From: JAKPPT01 sp964630305
Lineage (GTDB): Bacteria; Spirochaetota; Spirochaetia; Treponematales; UBA12059
NCBI GenBank assembly: GCA_964630305.1
Contig: CAZVTR010000070.1
Coordinates: forward strand, 1 to 5,281
Length of the DNA: 5,281 nucleotides
Direction: 5' to 3'
The position numbers were made by a program, and so were the translations under genes. Below the pieces are notes generated by a model. That model was not told the origin of the DNA, did not search any database, and worked only from the letters and a program-made list of their open reading frames with translations. Below, one piece after another: positions 1 to 5,281 of the stretch (positions are counted from its first letter, which is position 1; each line of letters opens with the position of its first letter).

Positions 1-63
1 TATACTCGCGACGACGCGCCGGGACCGACACGGCCAGCTGTAGTCAGGGGGGAATGTCCGCTC

Positions 64-468
64 TGGTATACTGGTTTGGTTTCTGACTTCGCTGCGGCGA
101 TTGCTGTAGTCAGGGGGGAATGTCCGCTCTGGTATACTAAAAATTCCGAAACTTAGTAACCGCCGGACGCTGTAGTCAGGGGGGAATGTCCGCTCTGGTA
201 TACTCTGGCCCGCTGAGGACGCGCGTCTCGTCCAGCTGTAGTCAGGGGGGAATGTCCGCTCTGGTATACTGCAGGATGTCTCGCGCGACATACGCGTTCA
301 GCTGTAGTCAGGGGGGAATGTCCGCTCTGGTATACTGGGGCGCCGTTGGGCGCCCTGACGGGCGCCGCTGTAGTCAGGGGGGAATGTCCGCTCTGGTATA
401 CTCCCTTGCCGCGCGCCCACGGCGCGCGATTTGCTGTAGTCAGGGGGGAATGTCCGCTCTGGTATACT
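64..468 (+). promoter_or_regulatory. Repeat-embedded extended -10 promoters
   Basis: Every repeat ends in TGGTATACT, an extended -10 element (TGn followed by a TATAAT-like hexamer). Copies are at 64-72, 130-138, 196-204, 262-270, 328-336, 394-402 and 460-468, and the hexamer of another is at 1-6. No good -35 box is visible at the matching distance, which extended -10 promoters do not require. In Neisseria and Campylobacter II-C systems the same repeat end (TGnTACAAT, TGGTAAAAT) starts each crRNA separately inside the next spacer. If that holds here, transcription would begin about 6-7 nt into each spacer and leave guides of about 23-24 nt. The promoter role is inferred from this resemblance. 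Confidence 0.7.
337..432 (+). other. Spacers 6 and 7 with strong inverted repeats
   Basis: Spacer 6 (337-366) contains a 7-bp perfect stem, GGCGCCC at 349-355 and GGGCGCC at 360-366 with loop TGAC, and three copies of GGGCGCC in all. Spacer 7 (403-432) contains an 8-bp perfect stem, CGCGCGCC at 410-417 and GGCGCGCG at 421-428 with loop CAC, followed by ATTT. The intervening repeat is at 367-402. The origin of the spacers is not known. Hairpin sites such as terminators, recombination sites or dispersed palindromes in the source DNA are possible. Confidence 0.85.
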
Positions 469-470
469 CT

Positions 471-488
471 GTTCCCCGGAAGGGGAAC
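471..488. other. Hairpin between the array and cas2
   Basis: GTTCCCC (471-477) and GGGGAAC (482-488) form a 7-bp perfect stem with a GGAA loop, 2 bp beyond the last repeat. It sits where the plus-strand array transcripts and the minus-strand cas transcript meet. A bidirectional terminator or RNA-end-forming role would fit the position, but neither side has a run of Us, so intrinsic termination would be weak. It may instead be the body of an RNA started from the last repeat promoter. Confidence 0.5.
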
Positions 489-518
489 GATTTCAGGGGG
501 TTAGGGGATGGAGTGTTT

Positions 519-860
519 CTAAAAAAGGAGCAGTTGCTCTGGGGGTTCCTCGTTGGGGAGCGCGTTTTTTCCGTAGTAACTTTCCATTTTTCCGAACTGG
601 CGGTCGGTAATGCTCAGCAGGCGGACTCGGCCATCGGGCGGAATCATCAGGCGGACGCGTTTTTTATGTATTTCGGATGCTTCTTCGGAAGGACAGTAGC
701 GGGCATAGACGCTGTACTGCAGGGCCGTAAACCCATCTTTCAACAATTCGCTCCGGAACCGCGCGTAATTGCGGCGTTGCTCGGTTTCCCCGACGGGCAG
801 GTCAAACATGACCAGCAACCACATACCCTTGTATTCTGACGCGGGGTGGCAGTCCACCAT
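519..860 (-). CDS. cas2: CRISPR-associated endonuclease Cas2
   Basis: Cas2 is the small ferredoxin-fold partner of Cas1 in the complex that integrates new spacers. From ATG 860 the protein has 113 residues. The family signature WLLVMFDLPV lies near the N-terminus, with the conserved aspartate at residue 20, followed by GFTALQYSVYARYC in the middle and LLSITDRQFGKME toward the end. The size is usual for a type II Cas2. The start is uncertain: TTG 872 (117 residues) and ATG 824 (101 residues) are in the same frame, and none has a clear ribosome-binding site. ATG 860 is chosen because it is an ATG that keeps the residues preceding the first beta strand. The gene lies 26 bp after the cas1 stop, probably on the same transcript. 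An odd point is the C-terminal tail ALPNEEPPEQLLLF, whose last five residues match the bacterial sliding-clamp-binding consensus. Confidence 0.95.
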   Translation of the reverse strand: MVDCHPASEYKGMWLLVMFDLPVGETEQRRNYARFRSELLKDGFTALQYSVYARYCPSEEASEIHKKRVRLMIPPDGRVRLLSITDRQFGKMESYYGKNALPNEEPPEQLLLF

Positions 861-886
861 GGCCGGTTTCAACGCCCGACATAATT

Positions 887-1837
887 TCAGGCATCACGGG
901 CTTCATCTTCATCCTGGTTCTGGATATCCTCGCGGGAAAGAGGGGGTGGATCGGGCACGGTAAGGAGGGAGCGGGTACCCTCGAATACCTGGGCGAGAGA
1001 AGCCGCCATGCGCCCCAGCACATCACAAACCGTGCGTTCCTCTCCATCCATCATCACCCTCGTGAACAAGGCCCGGGCAAGGTGCTGCTTGACTTCCGGA
1101 TCCAGGGGCCGGGCAGCCAGCGGAGGCCGGGTCAGTTCCACGACAGCGAGGTCAATGACGGGGCGCAGGGGTTCCATCAGGTCGTCCGCAAGGGCGAAGG
1201 GGTCGTAGCGATTATGGTGGTGCAGCGCGAAGGCGGGATGCAGTCCCGCCGCGCACACCGCGCGGGCAGCGGCGGAACGCAACACCGCGTAGCCATAGTT
1301 GAGCAGGACATTGCGGCCAGGCTTGTCCCGGTCCCGCACAAACCCCGGATCATCCTCGAAAAGGTGCTGCCAGTATCGCCTCGCGGCGGTCCCTTCCATG
1401 TTTTCTCGATCTCCCGAGGTGATTTTCCTGGCGAGTAAACGCAAACCCCTGTCACTGCCCCGCAGCCTTTCCAGCGCGCCAGCCTGGGCCAGGATCTTTG
1501 CCCGAACGAGGGCCTGCCATTGCCGCTTTTTCAGGGGTTCTCCCGCGGCCGCCTGGGCCCGGTGCCGCGCGGCAGAGAGGTGATGTCCCGCGAGGGGCGT
1601 CATCAGACCGCAGGGCATGCCGCGGCTATCACACACTACCACGGCGGCCCCACATTCCATCAGGGCGGCCAGCGCGCCCACGGTTACCGTCAACTGCCGG
1701 TTACCCGCCACGACCATGCCGATTTCTTCGAAAGGCACGTCCGCGTCGGGCAGGTCTGGACGCTCAACATGCAACAGGCCATTCCGCAGGGAAACCCGCG
1801 AAGCGGTCTGGGACAAGTCGATAATCCGGTCAGTCAT
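887..1837 (-). CDS. cas1: CRISPR-associated endonuclease/integrase Cas1, type II
   Basis: Cas1 is the metal-dependent integrase that, with Cas2, joins prespacer ends to the leader-side repeat. From ATG 1837 the protein has 316 residues, normal for type II Cas1. The N-terminal part is the beta-sandwich dimerisation domain (IIDLSQTASRVSLRNGLL onward) and the C-terminal part is helical and catalytic. Predicted metal ligands are E148 in ENMEGTAARRYW, H207 in LHHHNRYDPF and E222 in ADDLMEPLRPVID; the His-to-Glu spacing of 15 is the one I recall for S. pyogenes Cas1 (H205, E220). The ATG overlaps the end of cas9 by 8 nt (1830-1837), which suggests translational coupling. A GAGGTG sequence at 1848-1853 is a possible, slightly distant ribosome-binding site. 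A GTG at 1855 would add six residues but lacks a visible ribosome-binding site. The C-terminal tail is acidic (QNQDEDEARDA). Confidence 0.97.
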   Translation of the reverse strand: MTDRIIDLSQTASRVSLRNGLLHVERPDLPDADVPFEEIGMVVAGNRQLTVTVGALAALMECGAAVVVCDSRGMPCGLMTPLAGHHLSAARHRAQAAAGEPLKKRQWQALVRAKILAQAGALERLRGSDRGLRLLARKITSGDRENMEGTAARRYWQHLFEDDPGFVRDRDKPGRNVLLNYGYAVLRSAAARAVCAAGLHPAFALHHHNRYDPFALADDLMEPLRPVIDLAVVELTRPPLAARPLDPEVKQHLARALFTRVMMDGEERTVCDVLGRMAASLAQVFEGTRSLLTVPDPPPLSREDIQNQDEDEARDA

Positions 1838-4800
1838 GCGCGGGGTACACCTCACCGACGGGAGAAATCATTACCTTCTGGAAACACATTGTCCTAAATG
1901 CGTTGACAGATCGCTTTTTCCAATCACCAGCCTTCTTGATATCTGCTTTCAGGCGCGCGTCATTAATGGTTACAAACTCAATATTCTGGTCAGAAATGCT
2001 ACGCGCTATGGCCAAGACGGTCCCACCGTTTTCCTGAAAAGAGAAGGTGTCGCCTGAAGCGATGGAACAGACGAACCGTTTTCCTTCGCCATGGTCCCGC
2101 TGGACGACCGGCTGCCCGCTGGCCTTTCGTCGCATGGCCTCGTAGCGGCTCACCACCACGGCTCTCCAGACGGGATTTCCCTTCCTGTCCTGCTCCTCGA
2201 TGATTTCCATGTGATGATTGGAATCGGTGAGGACGTACCGCGGGCAGAATTCCTTGCCCACGGGAATCGGACTGACATAGTCCCGGATTCGGACCGAGTG
2301 AATCGGTATGTTGTTAATCCTGGGGTGATTTGCCGGTTCATTGAAGGCCTTTTTCGGGTCGTTACCGTGAGCCTCGAGGTGTTTCCTCACGATTTCGCGA
2401 ACAGCGCGGTCCTCGATTTTTTCGACCTTTCCAGCATCGAAGGAGCCATTCAGTGGCTTGCGGACCAGGTGGTAGGTTTTTCCATTTTCGTCCTGCCGGG
2501 GCGGGGAGTAGAAGGTTTCATTATGCAGCCGTCCCTGAATGCGATGATCCACCCGGTGGGAAACCACAATGGCTGCGACGGCATTACGGACATCATTCAG
2601 AAAATCCGGCCAGGGTTCATCCACCCATTTCTGGTAGCCCCGGATGCTACGCTGACACTGCTGTTGTTTTTCCACCGCGTTACTGAGGTACTGCACCATG
2701 CCCTGGGTGGCAAGGGCGAGCACCAGCGCGTCGATCGCGTGATGCCGGTGATCGGACCGGTTCTTAATGGGATCAGGGGACTCGGGATCCCCGAGTATGC
2801 TATTGAGTTTCCAGCATTTGCGTAACTCCGCGGTGACAGCGCCAGAAAAGGCCTTGACCCGCTTCGAGCGATCTTCCGGGGGGTAAAGCAACTCCAGGTA
2901 CTCCTTGGCGACCTTGGCGGCGTGGCGGGTGTCATTGAGTTTCTGATCCACGAAATCCCTAGGAATTTCCTCCATCTGGAACAGGCGCAGTTTTGACTGG
3001 ACATAGGGGTCCACCCTGTTTTGTCCGCCCCTGGAAGAGCCGGGCCGGTTCACGGCATGGAGGGGCTTGAAAGACCTGACCCGTTGCAGCATGGCTTCCC
3101 ATTCCGGGGTATCTTTAAACGCCTGGGCGGGCGTTCGGTTGCCTTTTCTCTGGTTCCACTCTCGGTGACACAGCGTTTTATTGGCGAAGGAATCGTCCAG
3201 GCTCTTGGAATAAGGAATGATATGCTCGATGTCAAACTCAGGGGTCGAGCTAAACAAGTTGAGGTAATTAATTGGCCTGCCCGAATAGGGACAGACCCAG
3301 CCGCATTCTTCGGCCAGCAGCCATTTATCGACATCCCGGCGACTGATGCGGTGCCTGTCGATACCAGTGCACTTCTGAATCCCATCAATTGCCATTTCCC
3401 GCTGTTTTTGCCGGTCCCGCATTTCAGAGGCGCGCTTTTTCCTGCGATCCTTGCTTTGCTTCATTTCCCGGGCGAGTTCAAGGTGAATCCGGTCGGGCCG
3501 GCCGAAAACCCGGATAATCTCGTTGACCACTTTACGCGTTTCGGACAGGGTGCGGATGACAACGGGACTGCGCAGGGTATGGTCTATCTTGAGGAATGGA
3601 GGCAGTCGGTCGAAGGTCTGTTTCTTGAACCGGAGGTCCCCATACGTCTCCCGGACAGCCGTCTCATAGGGCATGCCCGCGCGCATGAGGGGCACCAGTT
3701 TTTTGAGGGCCTTCCGGGAGAGGGCGCAATATCCAGCAGGAAGGCTCATTTTGACCAGTACATCTACTTTTTCCGGATCATTCAGCCCCCACACCTCGAC
3801 GGCGCGACGTCGCAGAGTTTTGTCTGTTATATCCGAGTTGAGTTCGCTGATGAGTTGGTATTTTTCCCGATCGCTCATGATCAGCCAGCGGTCGCGACCG
3901 AACACCTTGATAAGGCGGGCCGCGACTTCGTTGCCCTTCAACTTAGTCTCTTTACCCGCCTCCAGGTTGAATCTCCAACCGTCTTTAGGCTTGAAACCGA
4001 GCCGTTTCCCAAGGTCAGCGAAAGATACACTCTCTTCTTCCATCAGGAGGTCATAGAGCACTTTCCGCTCTTCATCGGTCAGGGAACGTTCCTCATAATT
4101 TGGAGAAATCAATTTCAGATCGTTGATTTTCTGAAGCAGGCGGAACTCCTGAGCGAGCAGGGAATGCCACGGGGCGCGTTTTTCTTTTTCCTCGAACTGG
4201 CATGGCCCGATCAGTCCACGCTGGCTTTTCAGTGGCCGCTGACGGAAAATAGCCTTGCGCAACTTGCGGAAAAACTTGGGGTTATCCTGGATCGCGCCGA
4301 GTTCAACCTGCCGCGCGAGGATCTGGTCAAACTCGTCCTGGTACATCTCGCGGGCGGTCCAGCGCTTGCGAATCCTTTTTTCCTTGACGGGGTCGACATG
4401 GTGGTAGAAGTATTCGCCCAGTGTCCGGGCCCCTTTTTCCTCAATTTGTTTCTTCAGTTCAGTAATCCCCTTTTTGACCTCACCCAGATCTTCGTCCTTT
4501 TTTGCCGTGGCCTTCCGGTTGCTCAGGAAACCACGGCGCGCGGCCAGATGGTAGAGGGCCCTGCCCAGGGCGTATGGCTGAAGGGGCTCGTCGAGGGCGC
4601 GGGCTCTCAGAAAATAGGCAATGCCCCGGATGGCGTCAGTATCCGAAGGTTTGAATCCCCGGATCGCGTATTGCTCCCGAAGGGCCTTGTCCAGTTCCTT
4701 GAAAAGGCGGTCCCGTTCGACGCTATCCCGCAAGTTACCGGCAGGCAGCCAGCCTGCCTGCTGAAGCAGTTCTCCTACCCGGATCATGCGCATGACCCGT

Positions 4801-5021
4801 CGCTTGTGCTGGCGGCGGAGTTGCCGGGCCATGCGACGTTCCACGGCCCTGGATTCTTCCTGTCCCTTTTCCAGGTCTCCCTCGACAGCCGCGTCAAAGA
4901 TCCGGCTGCCCATGCCGACGATCCGCTGGGGCGTTCCATCCACGTATTCGATAAGCGCCCAGCCCACCGAGTTGGCTCCCAGATCCAGTCCGAGGATTTT
5001 TTCGACATTCTTCTCATTCAT
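1830..5021 (-). CDS. cas9: Type II-C CRISPR-associated RNA-guided endonuclease Cas9
   Basis: Cas9 uses a crRNA:tracrRNA duplex to cut matching DNA, with HNH cutting the target strand and RuvC the other. From ATG 5021 the protein has 1063 residues, in the compact II-C range (Neisseria about 1082, C. jejuni 984). In order: RuvC-I GLDLGANSVGWAL with catalytic D13; the arginine-rich bridge helix ERRMARQLRRQHKRR at about 61-75; the helical recognition lobe to about 480; RuvC-II IHLELAREM with E515; HNH from CPYSGRPI (about 577) through FDIEHIIPYS with E599 and H600, and WNQRKGN with N623; the II-C-like LNDTR motif at about 695; RuvC-III DHRHHAIDALVLAL with H761 and D764; then a WED/PAM-interacting C-terminal region beginning near RLHNETFYSP (about 831). 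All nuclease residues are present. The start is uncertain: ATG 5036 and TTG 5051 are also in frame. ATG 5021 is preferred because GGGGGA lies 7 nt upstream. The reading frame is unbroken. PAM specificity cannot be read from the sequence. Confidence 0.98.
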   Translation of the reverse strand: MNEKNVEKILGLDLGANSVGWALIEYVDGTPQRIVGMGSRIFDAAVEGDLEKGQEESRAVERRMARQLRRQHKRRVMRMIRVGELLQQAGWLPAGNLRDSVERDRLFKELDKALREQYAIRGFKPSDTDAIRGIAYFLRARALDEPLQPYALGRALYHLAARRGFLSNRKATAKKDEDLGEVKKGITELKKQIEEKGARTLGEYFYHHVDPVKEKRIRKRWTAREMYQDEFDQILARQVELGAIQDNPKFFRKLRKAIFRQRPLKSQRGLIGPCQFEEKEKRAPWHSLLAQEFRLLQKINDLKLISPNYEERSLTDEERKVLYDLLMEEESVSFADLGKRLGFKPKDGWRFNLEAGKETKLKGNEVAARLIKVFGRDRWLIMSDREKYQLISELNSDITDKTLRRRAVEVWGLNDPEKVDVLVKMSLPAGYCALSRKALKKLVPLMRAGMPYETAVRETYGDLRFKKQTFDRLPPFLKIDHTLRSPVVIRTLSETRKVVNEIIRVFGRPDRIHLELAREMKQSKDRRKKRASEMRDRQKQREMAIDGIQKCTGIDRHRISRRDVDKWLLAEECGWVCPYSGRPINYLNLFSSTPEFDIEHIIPYSKSLDDSFANKTLCHREWNQRKGNRTPAQAFKDTPEWEAMLQRVRSFKPLHAVNRPGSSRGGQNRVDPYVQSKLRLFQMEEIPRDFVDQKLNDTRHAAKVAKEYLELLYPPEDRSKRVKAFSGAVTAELRKCWKLNSILGDPESPDPIKNRSDHRHHAIDALVLALATQGMVQYLSNAVEKQQQCQRSIRGYQKWVDEPWPDFLNDVRNAVAAIVVSHRVDHRIQGRLHNETFYSPPRQDENGKTYHLVRKPLNGSFDAGKVEKIEDRAVREIVRKHLEAHGNDPKKAFNEPANHPRINNIPIHSVRIRDYVSPIPVGKEFCPRYVLTDSNHHMEIIEEQDRKGNPVWRAVVVSRYEAMRRKASGQPVVQRDHGEGKRFVCSIASGDTFSFQENGGTVLAIARSISDQNIEFVTINDARLKADIKKAGDWKKRSVNAFRTMCFQKVMISPVGEVYPAHD

Positions 5022-5028
5022 CACGGTA

Positions 5029-5034
5029 TCCCCC
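5029..5034 (-). promoter_or_regulatory. Putative cas9 ribosome-binding site
   Basis: GGGGGA on the minus strand ends 7 nt before ATG 5021. It is an imperfect Shine-Dalgarno sequence, but better than anything upstream of the alternative starts at 5036 and 5051, and it decides the start chosen for cas9. Confidence 0.45.
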
Positions 5035-5079
5035 ATGATCTCGTGTTTCAATATACGTCACAGGTTTCCGGGAGATCTT

Positions 5080-5108
5080 ATCTTAGCGATTTTTCAGATA
5101 AATGTCAA
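5080..5108 (-). promoter_or_regulatory. Sigma70-type promoter for the cas9-cas1-cas2 operon
   Basis: On the minus strand a perfect -35 box TTGACA (5103-5108) is followed after exactly 17 bp by TAAGAT (5080-5085), a good -10 box. Transcription would start near 5072-5074, giving a leader of about 52 nt before ATG 5021. The intervening DNA is AT-rich. No other promoter this good was seen between the cas genes, so this one probably serves all three. Confidence 0.8.
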
Positions 5109-5132
5109 GCATTTAATGCGGGTTTCAAGCAT
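5105..5132. repeat. Direct repeat and palindrome at the cas9 promoter, possible operator
   Basis: TCAAGCAT occurs at 5105-5112 and again at 5125-5132, exactly 20 bp (about two helical turns) apart. The first copy overlaps the -35 box. Between them is the near-perfect palindrome GCATTTAATGC (5109-5119). The position suits a transcription-factor site controlling cas9, but no known regulator consensus is recognised. Confidence 0.4.
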
Positions 5133-5226
5133 CCCGGAGCACACGGGGATTTCGCGACAAGGTGGGCTGGATGCCTAAAGGCGCACTGAAGCCAGCACGC
5201 ACGCGAGCGGCGCGTTAATCGGCTTT
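5109..5226. other. Intergenic region upstream of the cas operon
   Basis: This 118-bp gap separates the stop of the ABC-transporter gene from the cas9 promoter. It contains the second TCAAGCAT copy, an imperfect inverted repeat (ATCCCG and CGGGGAT, about 5131-5150) and GC-rich sequence at 5195-5215. I see no convincing intrinsic terminator, no tRNA and no sequence complementary enough to the CRISPR repeat to be a tracrRNA anti-repeat. Confidence 0.5.
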
Positions 5227-5281
5227 TCAGACCTCGTCTTCCCGGGTGATTTCCAGGAAGACGTCTTCGAGAGAGCCGGGC
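5227..5281 (-). CDS. Partial C-terminus, probable ABC-2-type transporter ATP-binding protein
   Basis: Only the last 17 codons and the TGA stop (5227-5229) are in the window. They read PGSLEDVFLEITREDEV. The pattern SLEDVFLEIT close to the stop is common at the end of ATPase subunits of ABC-2-type (DrrA/CcmA-like) exporters, cytoplasmic proteins that drive a membrane permease. The Walker and signature motifs would lie outside the window, so the assignment rests on this short tail. The gene is on the same strand as the cas operon, about 205 bp before the cas9 start, and separated from it by the cas9 promoter. It is probably an unrelated chromosomal neighbour. Confidence 0.6.
   Translation of the reverse strand, partial: PGSLEDVFLEITREDEV

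Larger units (their letters stand above)
1..468 (+). CRISPR. Type II-C CRISPR array, 7 full repeats plus a partial one, left end outside the window
   Basis: Seven identical 36-bp repeats lie at 37-72, 103-138, 169-204, 235-270, 301-336, 367-402 and 433-468, and bases 1-6 are the last six bases (TATACT) of an eighth. The repeat begins GCTGTAGTCA, continues with six Gs and AATGTCC, and ends GCTCTGGTATACT. Seven spacers, each exactly 30 bp, lie at 7-36, 73-102, 139-168, 205-234, 271-300, 337-366 and 403-432. The plus strand is called as the transcribed strand because the repeat starts like known II-C repeats (GTTGTAG in Neisseria, GTTTTAGTC in C. jejuni, from memory) and carries a promoter-like end. 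The array therefore runs toward the cas operon. No repeat is degenerate at the cas2-side end. The array continues left of base 1, so total size and the other flank are unknown. Confidence 0.98.

Noticed and set aside
493..500. TCAGGGGG shared with the repeat, considered as a degenerate repeat or tracrRNA anti-repeat
   Set aside because: Only 8 bases match, it is out of register with the 66-bp unit, and the flanking bases do not pair; the minus-strand sequence downstream has no tracrRNA-like terminator.
712..728. GCTGTACTGCAGGG resembling the start of the CRISPR repeat
   Set aside because: It lies inside cas2 and encodes the conserved LQYSVY motif on the minus strand, so the similarity is explained by coding and needs a gap to align.
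186..839. 217-codon plus-strand open frame through the array, encoding a repeated CSQGGMSALVY unit
   Set aside because: The repeat-spacer unit is 66 bp, a multiple of three, so a stop-free frame recurs by arithmetic. It runs on antisense to cas2 and has no protein signature.
2780..2797. Inverted repeat ACTCGGG/CCCGAGT
   Set aside because: It is inside the cas9 reading frame (near the SILGDPESPD segment), with no U-run or other sign of a regulatory role.
5131..5150. Imperfect hairpin ATCCCG...CGGGGAT as terminator of the ABC-transporter gene
   Set aside because: The stem has a bulge and, in the minus-strand direction, is not followed by Us.
3021..5189. 722-codon plus-strand open frame antisense to cas9
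   Set aside because: It is a mirror frame of a GC-rich gene; the minus strand encodes a complete Cas9 with all motifs, and the antisense product resembles no protein I know.

Overview
The window holds a compact type II-C CRISPR-Cas locus. On the minus strand an operon reads cas9, cas1, cas2 (right to left, about 5021 to 519). To its left lies a CRISPR array (1-468), cut by the window edge. There is no csn2 or cas4, and Cas9 is about 1063 residues, both typical of subtype II-C. At the far right (5227-5281, minus strand) is the last piece of another gene, which reads like the C-terminus of an ABC-2-type transporter ATPase.

The array has seven complete, identical 36-bp repeats, the 3' tail of an eighth, and seven spacers of exactly 30 bp. 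Each repeat ends in TGGTATACT, an extended -10 promoter element placed as in the Campylobacter jejuni and Neisseria II-C repeats. This predicts plus-strand transcription, with each crRNA started from the preceding repeat, heading toward and convergent with the cas operon. Spacer 3 is AT-rich; most of the others are GC-rich, and spacers 4-7 contain perfect palindromes or hairpins.

The cas operon has a strong sigma70-type promoter upstream of cas9 (TTGACA, 17 bp, TAAGAT on the minus strand). cas9 and cas1 overlap by 8 nt, and cas2 follows cas1 after a gap of a few tens of nt. Cas9 would carry out tracrRNA/crRNA-guided cleavage with RuvC and HNH nuclease sites, and Cas1-Cas2 would insert new spacers. 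All expected catalytic residues can be seen, so the system looks intact. I could not find a convincing tracrRNA anti-repeat in the window.

The host cannot be identified from sequence alone. It is a bacterium of fairly high GC, and the Cas9 does not look like a close relative of the Neisseria or Campylobacter enzymes. An uncultured or environmental lineage is possible, but this is a guess. The most unusual points are the hairpin-forming spacers, a C-terminal QLLLF on Cas2 that resembles a beta-sliding-clamp-binding motif, the G6 tract in the repeat with no visible tracrRNA partner, and the direct repeats and palindrome abutting the cas9 promoter.
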